NCBI GenBank assembly: GCA_007922305.1
Contig: ML677460.1
Location: forward strand, 363,102-427,101
DNA length: 64,000 nucleotides
Reading direction: 5' to 3'
From: Dermatemys mawii
Taxonomy: Eukaryota; Chordata; Testudines; Dermatemydidae
Position 1 is the first letter of the stretch; each line of letters opens with the position of its first letter. The translations under genes and the position numbers were made by a program. This document shows positions 50,501 through 62,500 of this stretch, piece by piece. The notes beneath the pieces were generated by a model. The model did not search any database, had not been told where the DNA came from, and saw nothing but the letters and a program-made list of their open reading frames with translations.

Positions 50501-53500
50501 GGGTAGGGACGTGAATTCAGGACCGTTCACTATATTCTGTCTAGCCTTGAGAATGCCAGAATAGCTGTAAATATGAGCCATCACATTCCATGCGGTGCAG
50601 GGAGCTGGCCACTATGGGGCATCAACACAGTTTCAAGGAAATAATCACCAACTTTATTTTAGGGTTACTGGACTCCTGTTGTCCCAGGTACTGTCTGTCC
50701 ACAACCAACAGCTACCCAATCCCGTTGGCACCTGGCACTGCCCAGAGGGAAGAATCAATGCCTCTGCCATGTGTGAGACTGCTTAACTGAGTTGTTTTGT
50801 TTGGATACGTACCTTTCGGGGGACGTCTCTGGAGAAATAGCTGTAGGGGGTAAATTTCAGCTGGCATTTATCTTTTGACTTGTGGTTAACAATCTCTATG
50901 TCACCAGACTAGAGAAAAGACACAGAATCACAGGCAGAGAGAGTGTTTTTAAAGAGACAAATCAGGCATTAATTTCAGTTTGTTCACATGCAAATCAGCA
51001 TCCTCAGCAGCAACGTTTGTCTCTCAAACTCAGACACTTTAACCTAGTGCCAGCGAACACACGGGGTTCCCAGTGGGCGTGGATGACAGAAGCCAGCCTA
51101 GCAGCTCTGTACCAGTAGACTGGGGCTGGCGTGACCAGGGAGAGGGAAAACCAGAAAGACCAGGGCCAACTCTGGGGGGTAGAAAGGGGCTACCCATGGG
51201 TACCAGTTCTTCCACCCTTAATCCTACGAGAGCTCCAAGATGGACCTGACAGAGGGGCCTCCTTATGTGCCTGCTAAAGCTGGTGGGATAGATCTTCCTT
51301 CTCAGAAGGTTTTGAGTGGATGGGGCACCATACTAGATGAGGGGAAGCCTCTCCCAACGGCCAGCCACTGGGATCCTTTTACTGCCCCCTCCAGAAGCCA
51401 GCCCCCCTTCTCTGGAGCACTGTAACAAAATAACCCAGGACAGAACATGTGGAGTAGGCCGATGAGGGACCAGGATCCCCACGCTGCTTGTCACTGACCT
51501 GGTCAATCCAGAGCTTGCCCACAATGATGTTGTGAACGGTTGAGGTGACCTTCCTCCAGATGTAGTGGTTCCCGCTGGAGTGAAATTCTAGATGGATGGC
51601 ACCTGTGGAGGCAGAGGGAGAGAGCCCTTTGCCTTGAGACGAGGGAGACAGTCCCACGCCGGGCGATAGTCAGATGCTGTGCTATCCTCGAGCAGCACCA
51701 TGAAAACACCAGACTACGGCCATGTTTGTACTAGCACTTATGTTGGCAAAACTTATGACACTCAGGGGGTGTGAAAAAACACCCCTCTGAGCAATGTACA
51801 TTTCACCAGCACAAGTGCTCATGTGCACAGTGCTGTTGGTGAGAGAGTTTCTCTGGTAGACACAGCTACTGTCACTCATTTATCATGTTGAAGGGAGAGC
51901 GATTTCCCATCCGCACAGAGCGGCTACGATGTTACAGTCGTGCCCCTGCATCGGTCCAGTGGTGCTGCTGTAAGTGCACTAGTGTAGACACACCGTGAAG
52001 ACATCAGCATTTTTCTTAAAGGGACACTACCCTTCCCATTCGTCATTCCCATATTTTCATTCAACTCTCCACTGCTTCCAAGCCCCCTGCTAGGAGCTGA
52101 AATGCTAAACAATGTTTCCTAGCTTAAGGCTTTTCCCCCTTGGCAGATGTGAACTCTTCCCTCCCCTCCCTGCACTGTGCTCCTGATGGGAGCAGGCCAT
52201 CATGGCCCTGGCCTGGTCTGCTTCTTTTATCAGCACCAGCTCAGGATAGGTACCAGCTGTGTGGCCAGCGCCTCACTGCACATGCCCAGTGCAGTCTGGC
52301 CAGTCACAGCTCCACCTGCCCCCTGGTGAAATAGCACTTGGTGGCTGTGCAGACCAGGCCTGGCTGACCATGGGGTGGAACCTCTTCCCTTGAGCCCTCC
52401 AGTTATCCCCATGCTGAATTTGTATTTAAAAAGGAACCCTTTGTCCTCACCCACAACCATTTCACATTTGGGGACAATATATATCTTCAAGTCAGCGGAA
52501 CTGCTATGGGTACCCGCATGGCCCCACAGTACGCCAACATTTTTATGGCTGACTTAGAACAACACTTCCTTAACTCTTGTCCCCTAATGCCCCTACTCTA
52601 CTTGTGCTACATTGATGACATCTTCATCATCTGGACCTATGGGAAAGAAGAATTCCACCATGATTTCAACAATTTCCATCCCACCATCAACCTCAGCCTG
52701 GACCAATCCACACAAGCGGTCCATTTCCTGGACACTACTGTGCTAATAAGTTATGGTCACACAAACACAACTCTATACTAGAAACCTACTGACCACTACA
52801 CTTACCTACATGCCTCCAGCTTCCACCCAGGACACACCGCACAATCCATTGTCTACAGCTAAGCTCTAAGATACAACTTCATTTGCTTCAATCCCTCAGA
52901 CAGAGACAAACACCCACAAGATCTCTACCAAGCATTCTTAAAACTACAATACCCACCTGGGGAAGGTAAGAAACAAATTGACAGAGCCAGAAGAGTATCC
53001 AGAAGTCACCTACTACAGGACAGGCCCAACAAAGACAAAACCAGAACACCATTAGCCATCATCTTCAGCCCCCAACTTAAACCTCTTCAACGCATCATTA
53101 AAGACCTACAACCTATCCTGAAAGATGATCCCTCACTCTCACAGATCTTGGGAGACAGACCAGTCCTTGCTTACAGACGGCCCCGCAATCTGAAACAAAT
53201 ACTCACCTGCAACCACACACCACACAACGAAAACACTAACCCAGGAACCTACCCTTGTAACAAAGCCCGATGCCAACTCTGTCCTCATATCCATTCAACT
53301 GACACCATCATAGGACCTAACCACATCAGTCACACCATCAGAGGCTCATTCACCTGCACATCAACCAATGTGACATATGCCATCATGTGCCAGCAATGCC
53401 CCTCTGCTATGTACATGGGCCAAACCGGCCAGTCTCTATGCAAAAGAATAAATGGACACAAATCTGACATCAGGAATCATAACATTCAAAAGCCAGTAGG

Positions 53501-56500
53501 AGAACACTTCAATCTCTCGGGTCACTCAGTAACAGACTTAAAGGTGGCAATTCTGCAACAGAAAAGCTTCAAAAACAGACTCCAATAAGAAACTGCTGAA
53601 GTGGAATTAATTTGCAAACTGGACACCATTAAACTGGGCTGGAATAGAGATTGGGAGTGGCTGGGTCATTACACAAATTGCATCTATTTTCCCATGTTAA
53701 GTATCCCCCTACTCTTACTCGCACCTTCTTGTCAACTGTCTGAAATTGGCCATCTTGATTATCGCTACAATTTTTTTTCTCCAGCTGATAACAGCTCATT
53801 AATTAATTAGCCTCTTAGAGTTGGTATAGCAACTTCCACCTTTTCATGTTCTCTGTGTGTATATATTTCTTCCTACTGTATGTTCCATTCTATGCATCTG
53901 ATGAAGTGGGCTCTGGCCCACAAAGCTTATGCTCAAATACATTTGTTAGTCTCTAAGGTGCCACAAGGACTCCTCGTTCTTTCTGCGACTGCAACTCTGA
54001 CATCTCTCAAAAGGTGAAGCTCCGTACAGGGTTAAGGTGGTTGGGGTGGAGGAGGGAACTCTGCCCAGCCCAATGTACACAGGTGATGCATGCACATGGG
54101 GACATGGGGAGGCTCAAGTGTGCCCCTCTCCACCCAATTTCTGCTTAGCCTGCAGGGGTGGAAGAAGGGCTCTGTCCTTCTCCCACTACCCCTGCCCTGC
54201 CCCTGGCAGCTGGGCCCAGGCGGAGACAGGAAGGGCTGGAACAGCCACTTCTCATGCCAACTGCTCCGGGTCACTGCTGTGTGCGGAGCAGCGGCTGCCT
54301 GCGAGAGTCCAGCTGGGCAGCAGCCTGCTCCGCCCCTGTCCCAGGCCTGGCTGCTGGGAACTGGGGCTCAGCGAGCTGGAGTCCCCTCTTCCCCCAGGCA
54401 CATTTCCGGCTCGCTTGGCCCCTGTCTCCGGCAGCCAGGCCCAGGCAGGGAGCAGAGAGGGCAGGGCAGGCTCTTGGGAAGCCACGGCGCTGCACAGAGG
54501 CAGCGACTTCAGCTGCGTGAGAGGCTGCTGCCTCCCGGGGCCCAGCTGCCAGGGAGAGCGGAGGCACAGAAGGAGAAGGATAGAGCCTTCTTCCCCTCCC
54601 CCCCCACAACTCAGGTGGGGCAGGGAGAGCACGGCAGCCCTGGGCTGGGTGCAGGCTGTGGGGTGGGGGGGTCACTGAGCTGAGGAGACACGTAGGGTGT
54701 TGACATGTCATCCCCTTTAGATTGCACCCCCCACGCACCAGTATTGGGAGGCACAAGTCATCTATGCCAATGTATAACAATAGCAGTGACACTCGAGCAG
54801 CGAGCCCGTCCTATTGCATGGTTCCTGGAGGGAGCGAGATCAGAGCTAGCTTGGGTATGTCTCCATGTGCTGCAGTCACTCCTCTCACTGCCGCCTGGGC
54901 TTGTGTTTGTGAAGAGTGAGGGAGCCTCTCGTCAGTGTGGGAGGGAGAGCAGAGAGCTTTCCCCAGGCTGCAAAATTCCTCCTCCTAACTGGTTCCAAGG
55001 AAATTCCTTCAGCAAGGCACCGGAGCAAGATATCTGACCCCCGTCTGTGTTCCAGAGCAGGCTGAATCGGGGGTGTTGCCATACAGTCACAGGCAGAGCC
55101 AGACTCTCCAATCATGGCTGCACCAGCACCCATGTCCTCACAGGCGAGTGTCAGGCCAGGTCTACACTGGGAAATTAGATCAGTCTAACTATGTCACTCG
55201 GAGGTGTGAGAAATCCACATCGCTGAGTGACGCTGTTAAAGCGACTGAACCCCCAGTGTAGACAGTGCTAGAATTCTCCATCGACCTAACTACTGCCTCT
55301 CGGGGAGGTGGATTCTCTATGCCGATGGGAGAACACCTCCCATCGGCAGAGGTAGCATCTTTATCGAAGATAAAGGGCCTAAACCAAGGACAAGGAGACT
55401 CAGAAGCATGGAGCAAATATATTTAGCTGCTCCCTACTGAGTCCGTGCCAGCAGCCACAGAACCCCTGCCTGGCCTTCTTCCTTTAAGTGCAAGGCAGCA
55501 CTTTTTCAAAGAACTTAGCACTGCTAAGAGCGCTGAATAACCCGCCATTCCTGCCTGTTTATGAATAGGTTTAAGATTAGCAGCCATGTTAGTCTGTATC
55601 CATAAATAAGATGAGGAAGACTTGTGGCACCTTAGGGACTAACCAGTTTATTTTAGCATCAGCTTTCGTGGGCTATAGCCCACTTCATCGGATGCACAGA
55701 ATGGAACAGAAGTAAGATGTATTTATATACACAGAAAGCGAAAAAAAAAAGGTTGTATATTAGCATACCAATTCTAAGAGGCTGTTTAATTTGGATGGGC
55801 CATTATCAGCAGGAGAAAAAAAACCTTTTGAAGTGGATCTCTGTCTGACAGGAGATAAGAACTATTGAAGGTAAATTAACTAGGGAAATGCAATCAATCA
55901 GTGTAATGAGAAAGCCATTCACAATCCCTGTTTAGCTCTTGGTTTATAGTGTACACTTTGAAAATTAATTCCAGTTCCTCAGTTTCTCGTTGGAGTCTGT
56001 TATGGAAGTTTTTCTGTTTTAAAATTGACACCTTGAAGTCTTTAATGGAATGGCCAGGGAGGCTGAAGTGTTCTCCTATTGTTTTTTGAATGTTATGATT
56101 CCTGATGTCAGATTTGTGTCCATTTATTCTTTTGCATAGAGACTGTCCGCTTTGGCCAATGTACATAGCAGAGGGGCATTGTTGGCACATGATGGCATAT
56201 GTCACATTGGTCGATGTGCAGGTGAATGAGCCTCTGATGGTGTGGCTGATGTGGTTAGGTCCTATGATGGTGTCAGTTGAATAAATATGTGGATAGAGTT
56301 GGCATCGGGCTTTGTTGCAAGGATAGATTCCTGGGTTAGTGTTTTCGTTGTGCGGTGTGTGGTTGCTGGTGAGTATTTGTTTCAGTTTGGGGGGCCGTCT
56401 GTAAGCGAGGACTGGCCTGTCTCCCAGGATGCGTGAGAGCGAGGGATCATCTTTCAGGATAGGCTGTAGGTCTTTGATGATGCGTTGAAGAGGTTTAAGT

Positions 56501-59500
56501 TGGGGGCTGAAGGTGATGGCCAATGGTGTTCTGTTTTTCTCTTTGCTGGGCCTGTCTTGTAGTAGGTGGCTTCTGGGTACTCTTCTGGCTTTGTCAAACC
56601 CACCTTCACTTTAGTAGGTGGGTTCTGTAATTTTAAGAATGCTTGGTAGAGATCTTGTAGGTGTTTGTCTCTGTCTGAGGGATTGAAGCAAATGAAGTTG
56701 TATCTTAGAGCTTGGCTGTAGACAATGGATCGAGTGGTGTGTCTTGGATGGAAGCTGGAGGCATGTAGATAAGTATAGCGGTCAGCAGGTTTCCAGTATA
56801 GGGTGGTGTGTACGTGACCATCATTTATTAGCACAGTTGTGTCTAGGAAATGGACTGCTTGTGTGGATTGGTCCAGGCTGAGGGTGATGGTGGGACGGAA
56901 ATTGTTGAAATCATGGTGGAATTCCACAAGGGCTTCTTTTCCATGCGTCCAGATGATGAAGATGACTCAAGTTTACTGCACTGGTCCTAAGAAATGGGAT
57001 CTGGTCCCTACAGATCCTGCACATTTCCATGAACCCCAGCCAAGATCTTTCCACCCGGTAATTGGAGCTTGTTAGGCCTGGACTAAGTGGTAGGTAGAGC
57101 TCTGAGATAGAGAGCTACCAAAAGGGAACAGCCAGTGAAGAAAGTCTGATACTGACCCAGAGCAAATGCTTTATAAGGGAAATGCAGGTCCAGAGCTTCA
57201 CTGCATCAAACTAACAGGGGAAGTAAATTACTAGACATGTTAATTGTCTTAAACATAATTTAAGGAGAGACTAGTTCACAAGCCAGCAGGAAGCCAGATG
57301 CCCACTGACTAGAACAAATCAGCTCCACGCACTGAAATGAGAAAAGGCCAAAGGGTGTAGAGAGAAATTCTGTAACTTACAGAAACATTCACTAGGAACC
57401 ATTCCAGTTCTCAGAGCTGTCAAACAGAGCCACCGACTCTTTCAGCCTGACTCGCAATTGTCCCACAGTTCCGGCCGGGCACCCACTAATTCTGCAGCGC
57501 CCCAGGGACTGACAGCCTGAGAACTGCTCTGCACATTCTGGACGGTGTTTGTGTATTGCCGCCCACTGCTGGCTAGAGCCTGGTAGGAAGCAGGGACTGA
57601 ACAAGGCACAAGCTAGTGCTTTGTACAGAACCTTGCCTCTCCCCTGTGGGGTTGGGACAATCATATCCCTGTTGCAGATGGGGAGAGTATTAAGGATTCG
57701 TGACTCAGCGGTGATATGACTTGTGCTCTTAGCGGCTTTGGAAAATCCCACCCTAAGTGAACTGCCCAAAGTCCCAGTCAGTCAGGGCAGAGCCAGGAAA
57801 AGAACCCAGGAGCTCTGACTCCAATGATAGCGACAAGACCTCCCTGCCTCTAGAGAACACGCAAAACTGGACCATCTGTGTCTCCTCCTACCCCTCAGAT
57901 CTGCCTGGTTTCCCCTGGCTGATGGTTTTTAGTGCCTCTATCTCTCCCTGCGGACGTGTTGCAAAGGGAGATCAGCCCCATTTGGCCTCTTTGTTCAGAC
58001 CCTCCGCAGGGTTTATGTGATCCCCATGGGACCAGGGCATTGGCCGGATATTCTGTGTAATGCTCAAGCGTAGCCAACGCACCCACCTGTTCACACTCAG
58101 CGTCTGGGCTGGTCACTTACCCAGCGGCATGATAGAGAGGTATTTGCCCCTGAATTTGCTGGCAATTGTGATTTCCTGCCACAGCGTCCAGCCTCGCTTG
58201 GAATACACATGATGGGCCGCAGCGGGTGGGTGATGACTCACCTGTGAGACACAAGGAGAGAGCACGGGAGAAAGGCTCAGAACCGGAAACAATGTTCCGC
58301 CCCAACAGGTGGGCAGGAGAGAGGGGCCCCCAGGCCATGATCTACTTCACAGTTTGTCTAGCACTCTGGAGTCCAGGCAGCAATACTCAGAGTGGGAGGG
58401 GCCAACCTGGGGTAGGAGTTGAAAGGGAAGCCGTGCCGCATTCTGATTTCCTGAGGATATTACGAGGTCGCACTGTAAAAGAGGCCGTGTTCCCTGGCTG
58501 CCTATGGGTGGTAGCATGCAGCCATTGCCTGACAAGCCCTGTCTCACAGGACAGGCAGCTACGCCACTCCGGGACACTACATGCACTCTTCTCATACAGG
58601 GTTCTTCCCCTCCTCATCTGAATGTTCCGACCTTACATTTCCCAATCCCCTGAAGTGGGACAACCCTGCAAAATTTAGGGGTCCCCACCGCAGCATCCCC
58701 TCCTGTCGCTGTCATGCTAACTGTAAACAGGAATCCCCCCAGCTCTTCAGAACTCAGCTTTTCCCTCTCCTCAAGCTGCGTGAGAACCACAGATGCACCC
58801 AGGAAGTAGAATCCTACTCATACAAAACTGGGAAGTGCTTTACACACGCAAACGCTTAGATCTGTGGGGCTGCACTTCTTAAACATTTACACGGAGTTCA
58901 GAGACAATAGCTCCTGCCGCTTGTGTGTGGATTTGCACTGTGAGCGCTCACACTTCAGAGGCCAGCATGGCTCTGTTCCTAGTTATGGAGTGACGGCAGG
59001 AGGCAGCTCCGATCATTAATAACCAGGAGGGCAAATGCACTTGTGAGGTATGTCGGGCACAGCGTGCCCTGCTTCCGCTGGGATGTGCGGCCAGCCCGTA
59101 ACACACAGCGACTCTCCACCTGCACACGTGGGGTTCACAGAGGTACCCAAATGTTGCTGCGGCTGCTGCTGTGTGTAGCTTAGAAGCTTGTATCTTCCAC
59201 CAACAGAAGTTGGTCCAAAAAGACATCATCTCACACACCTTAATTCTCTCATGAGAAAACAGTGGCTGCTTATTGACTGTGCAAACAAGACATTTACATC
59301 ACTAATCTCTGTGACTAATAAATGCAACAGCAATAGACTCTGGAACAGGAGAAGGTTTCCCTGGGGAGGCAGCAGCCTTTCCAGCTGCAAGCAGTGCATC
59401 TACCTTGGCACCTCCTTGTGCTGGTACATTAGCACTCCAAGCGAGCAGCAGAGAGATCTTGCTCGTTAGGAAGTCCTGGAAGCTATAAAAACAATCCAGC

Positions 59501-62500
59501 AGCTTTCAAAGGTAAAGATACAGTGCCAGGAGAGAACAGCAAAACACTCAACCTCATGGCCCCAGCCCTGCTCCTGCATGGTCTGTTCTTGGTTTTAAAT
59601 ATAATGTAACCTTCACGCACCCCCCCACCCCTCACCCTCCAACTCCAGCTCTGTCTGTAAGGAAACCCAACTCAGCTCCCCAATGCCAGGGCACGGCAGA
59701 GACCAAACAGACTCCTCTCATGCCAAAAGGGGTAATCAAAAGAAAACCACCATCCAGGGACAAGAAACACCCCCTCCCCCTCCCATTACTACCCTATTAA
59801 CACAGCCCTGGAGAAACCTACACAGACAACTGCTCATTTATAACTCCAGGGCAAAGGGCAGGCACAGGACGACGTACACATACAAGTCAAGGAGCTGTTC
59901 ATCGATCTGCGGCCTGGATGGGTTCGACTGGAGGGGACTGAAAACAGAGGAGATTCCCAGGCAGTTTTCTGGTTATCAAGTCTCCACCCACTCGAGGCTG
60001 GGACTGATAAGAGATGATGTGGGTCGCTGCCCACAACGACCCTATGCCTTGCTAGACAGAGTATCCGCAGGGCCGGCTCTAACTTTTTTGCCACCCCAGG
60101 GAAAAAAAGAAAAAAGAAAAGGCCGGCCAAATGGTGCTGCCCCAAGATTGGCTGGAGGCCGCCCCTTAACATGGGCTGACTCTTAACATGCTTCCTAGGC
60201 TGGTGCCTGGAGCTGGCTCTGAGTATCCTGGATTTCAGACCCTGGCCCCTTTGGTTTTACATCAGCAAATCCTCAACGCCACTTCCGGAGAACTCTGGAA
60301 TGATCTGGAGTGCAGAAATCCCAGGCTTTGAGTTGTCTGAGGATATTGTCCCAGTCCCAGACACAGTTATGATGCTGATAGCTCAATAGGATCAGCTCTA
60401 AGGTTAGTTCTGAGGAGATTGCAGGGAATCTTCGAGCAGCAGTTACTGGGAGTAGTAACCGTCCTCCTCCCATTTAAACCTGCTGTGAAGCTATTCCCCA
60501 GAAGAGTCTCCAATCTTCCCCTTTGGGGCAGCTCTGCTACCCTCAGGTTCCTTATTCTCACCACGTGGCCAGATCCATCCACCTTGGCTTGGTGGATCTG
60601 AGGAGGCACAAGGCGCTGGGCAGGTTGTTTCCAGACGACGAGGCAGGATCCATGTCTCCTCTTGCTGGTATGGTCAGTGGAGCTCCTCCTTATTGACCTC
60701 AGGCCCTGGGTCTGGGCATCTCACACTCTGTTGGGCCCCACAAAGGACCTGCTATTATTAGCTCATGGAAGCCTCTAAAATCTCTGTTTTCCCCTTCCTG
60801 TCTTTAATGAGGATGCTGACCAAGGGCTGTTTGCTCAGCAGGCAGTTTGCTAACTACACAGGACTCTGCAATGACATGCAGAGATGAAGATGCTGGGCTC
60901 CTGCTGGACTCCCCTCAGCGGGCAGCTGTACGGCCCGCGGGGAAGATCTGCAGCCGCAGTGGTATGCTTTACGTAGTGCTTTTCGCCTCGACCCCTCCCT
61001 CCCACTGTCTTGCTTTGACCACCCCTAACTCGCAGCCTTTGTGCTGCAGCTGCAACCCCTGCCGCACTCTGAGGAAACTGGTCCCAGCGTATCTGGGACA
61101 GTAGATGGGATTTCAGGGTGGACTCACTGGGGAGAATGCAGCTGGCGAGCCCCCTCTGCCCCGCCGGGGGAGGTAAAACGGGACACTAGAAGAGAAGCTG
61201 CAGGGGAAATGACCCGAGGCAGGTATAAATATGCAGGCAGGAATCAGGCTAGAGATAACGAGGTTAGTTCAATCAGGGAGGATGAGGCTCTCTTCTAGCA
61301 GTTGACCTGGAGGCGTGAACACCAAGGGAACACCATCTTCTTGCTGTTTTCCTCATTTCCTCTTGGAGGGCTTGGCTGGGCAGGGCATTACTGAACACCA
61401 CACCCCACCTGCCCAATAGCTCGGCTGGGCAGGGCATTACTGAACACCACACCCCACCTGCCCAATAGCTCGCCTGGGCAGCCTTTCGCAGCCCAGATGG
61501 TGGTGCCAGGGAAACTCCTGGTCTCCCTTTATCCTTCTGGGGATGTTACTGCACGAGCTCCCTCCTTGACTTCCACAGCGTACCCAGTTCTGTCCCCTGA
61601 AAACCCCTGTGACCAGCTCTGTGCCTGCTCCTAAAGGAGCCAATGGCAGCTCCCATTAAACCCTGGGAGCAGAGGATGGTGTCCCAGCCAGGTTTATACA
61701 GTGGGGGCCTCACGCATTTTAATATTCTACATACGGGAACTATCGCTCCGAACCAGATTTAACTGAATGTATCCTGACGTGAGGTTCTGAACAATCAGGA
61801 GCACTCCCCTCCACAATGGAAACCCAAAACCTCTTCACGTTTGGCCTCCATATTAAGCACAACTGTCGACAGAGACAACACATCTGTGGAGAATTTAGCT
61901 GCAAAGCTCGCTGTGCAAGCTCATCCCAGACCCAGGTCTGGCAATTTGGTACCTGTGTCCAGCTAGTTAAAACTGCAATAGTTTCGTGCTAGATTTGATA
62001 TGTTGGGAGAGTCTCCCACCTTCCCCTGATCTCCCCGTTCCCATCATTTCCACCCTCTTACCCTGGGGAATGCACGTTTTGCTTCTCCCTTCTGAAAGCG
62101 TTACTTATGTAGGATCTGCTGCTGGGCCCGTTCATAGCAATGGCAAATGCACCTTGAAGCAGGACCAGTGGGGAAGCCTCAGGGAATTGCTCTTCTGCAT
62201 GTGCCTGAAGAATGCGCCAGTGCTCCTGAAAGACTGCAATCAAGAGCCCCTTTCCCGCAGCCCTGCCCATACCTGCTCACAGAGTGATCGGAAGCCAAGC
62301 TCATCTAGCCGGTCGAGTTCGTAGGTTTCCCCCAGCAGGGGGTTGAATGGCTTTGCAGTGCGGTGCACAGTCGTGGAGTAGGAAGACACTGAAAATGCAG
62401 CAACAAAACACATCTGCTCAGTAGAGCTCTCGCACTTCACGGCTTTGTCCAGCAGCTCGTGGTATTCCAGGTCCTCGGTCAACCTCTGCAGCATGGAAAG

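Noticed and set aside
54037..54792. Overlapping frames of 126-213 codons on both strands in the OSBP2 intron
   Set aside because: GC-rich composition, no motif, no splice sites, and open in several frames at once.
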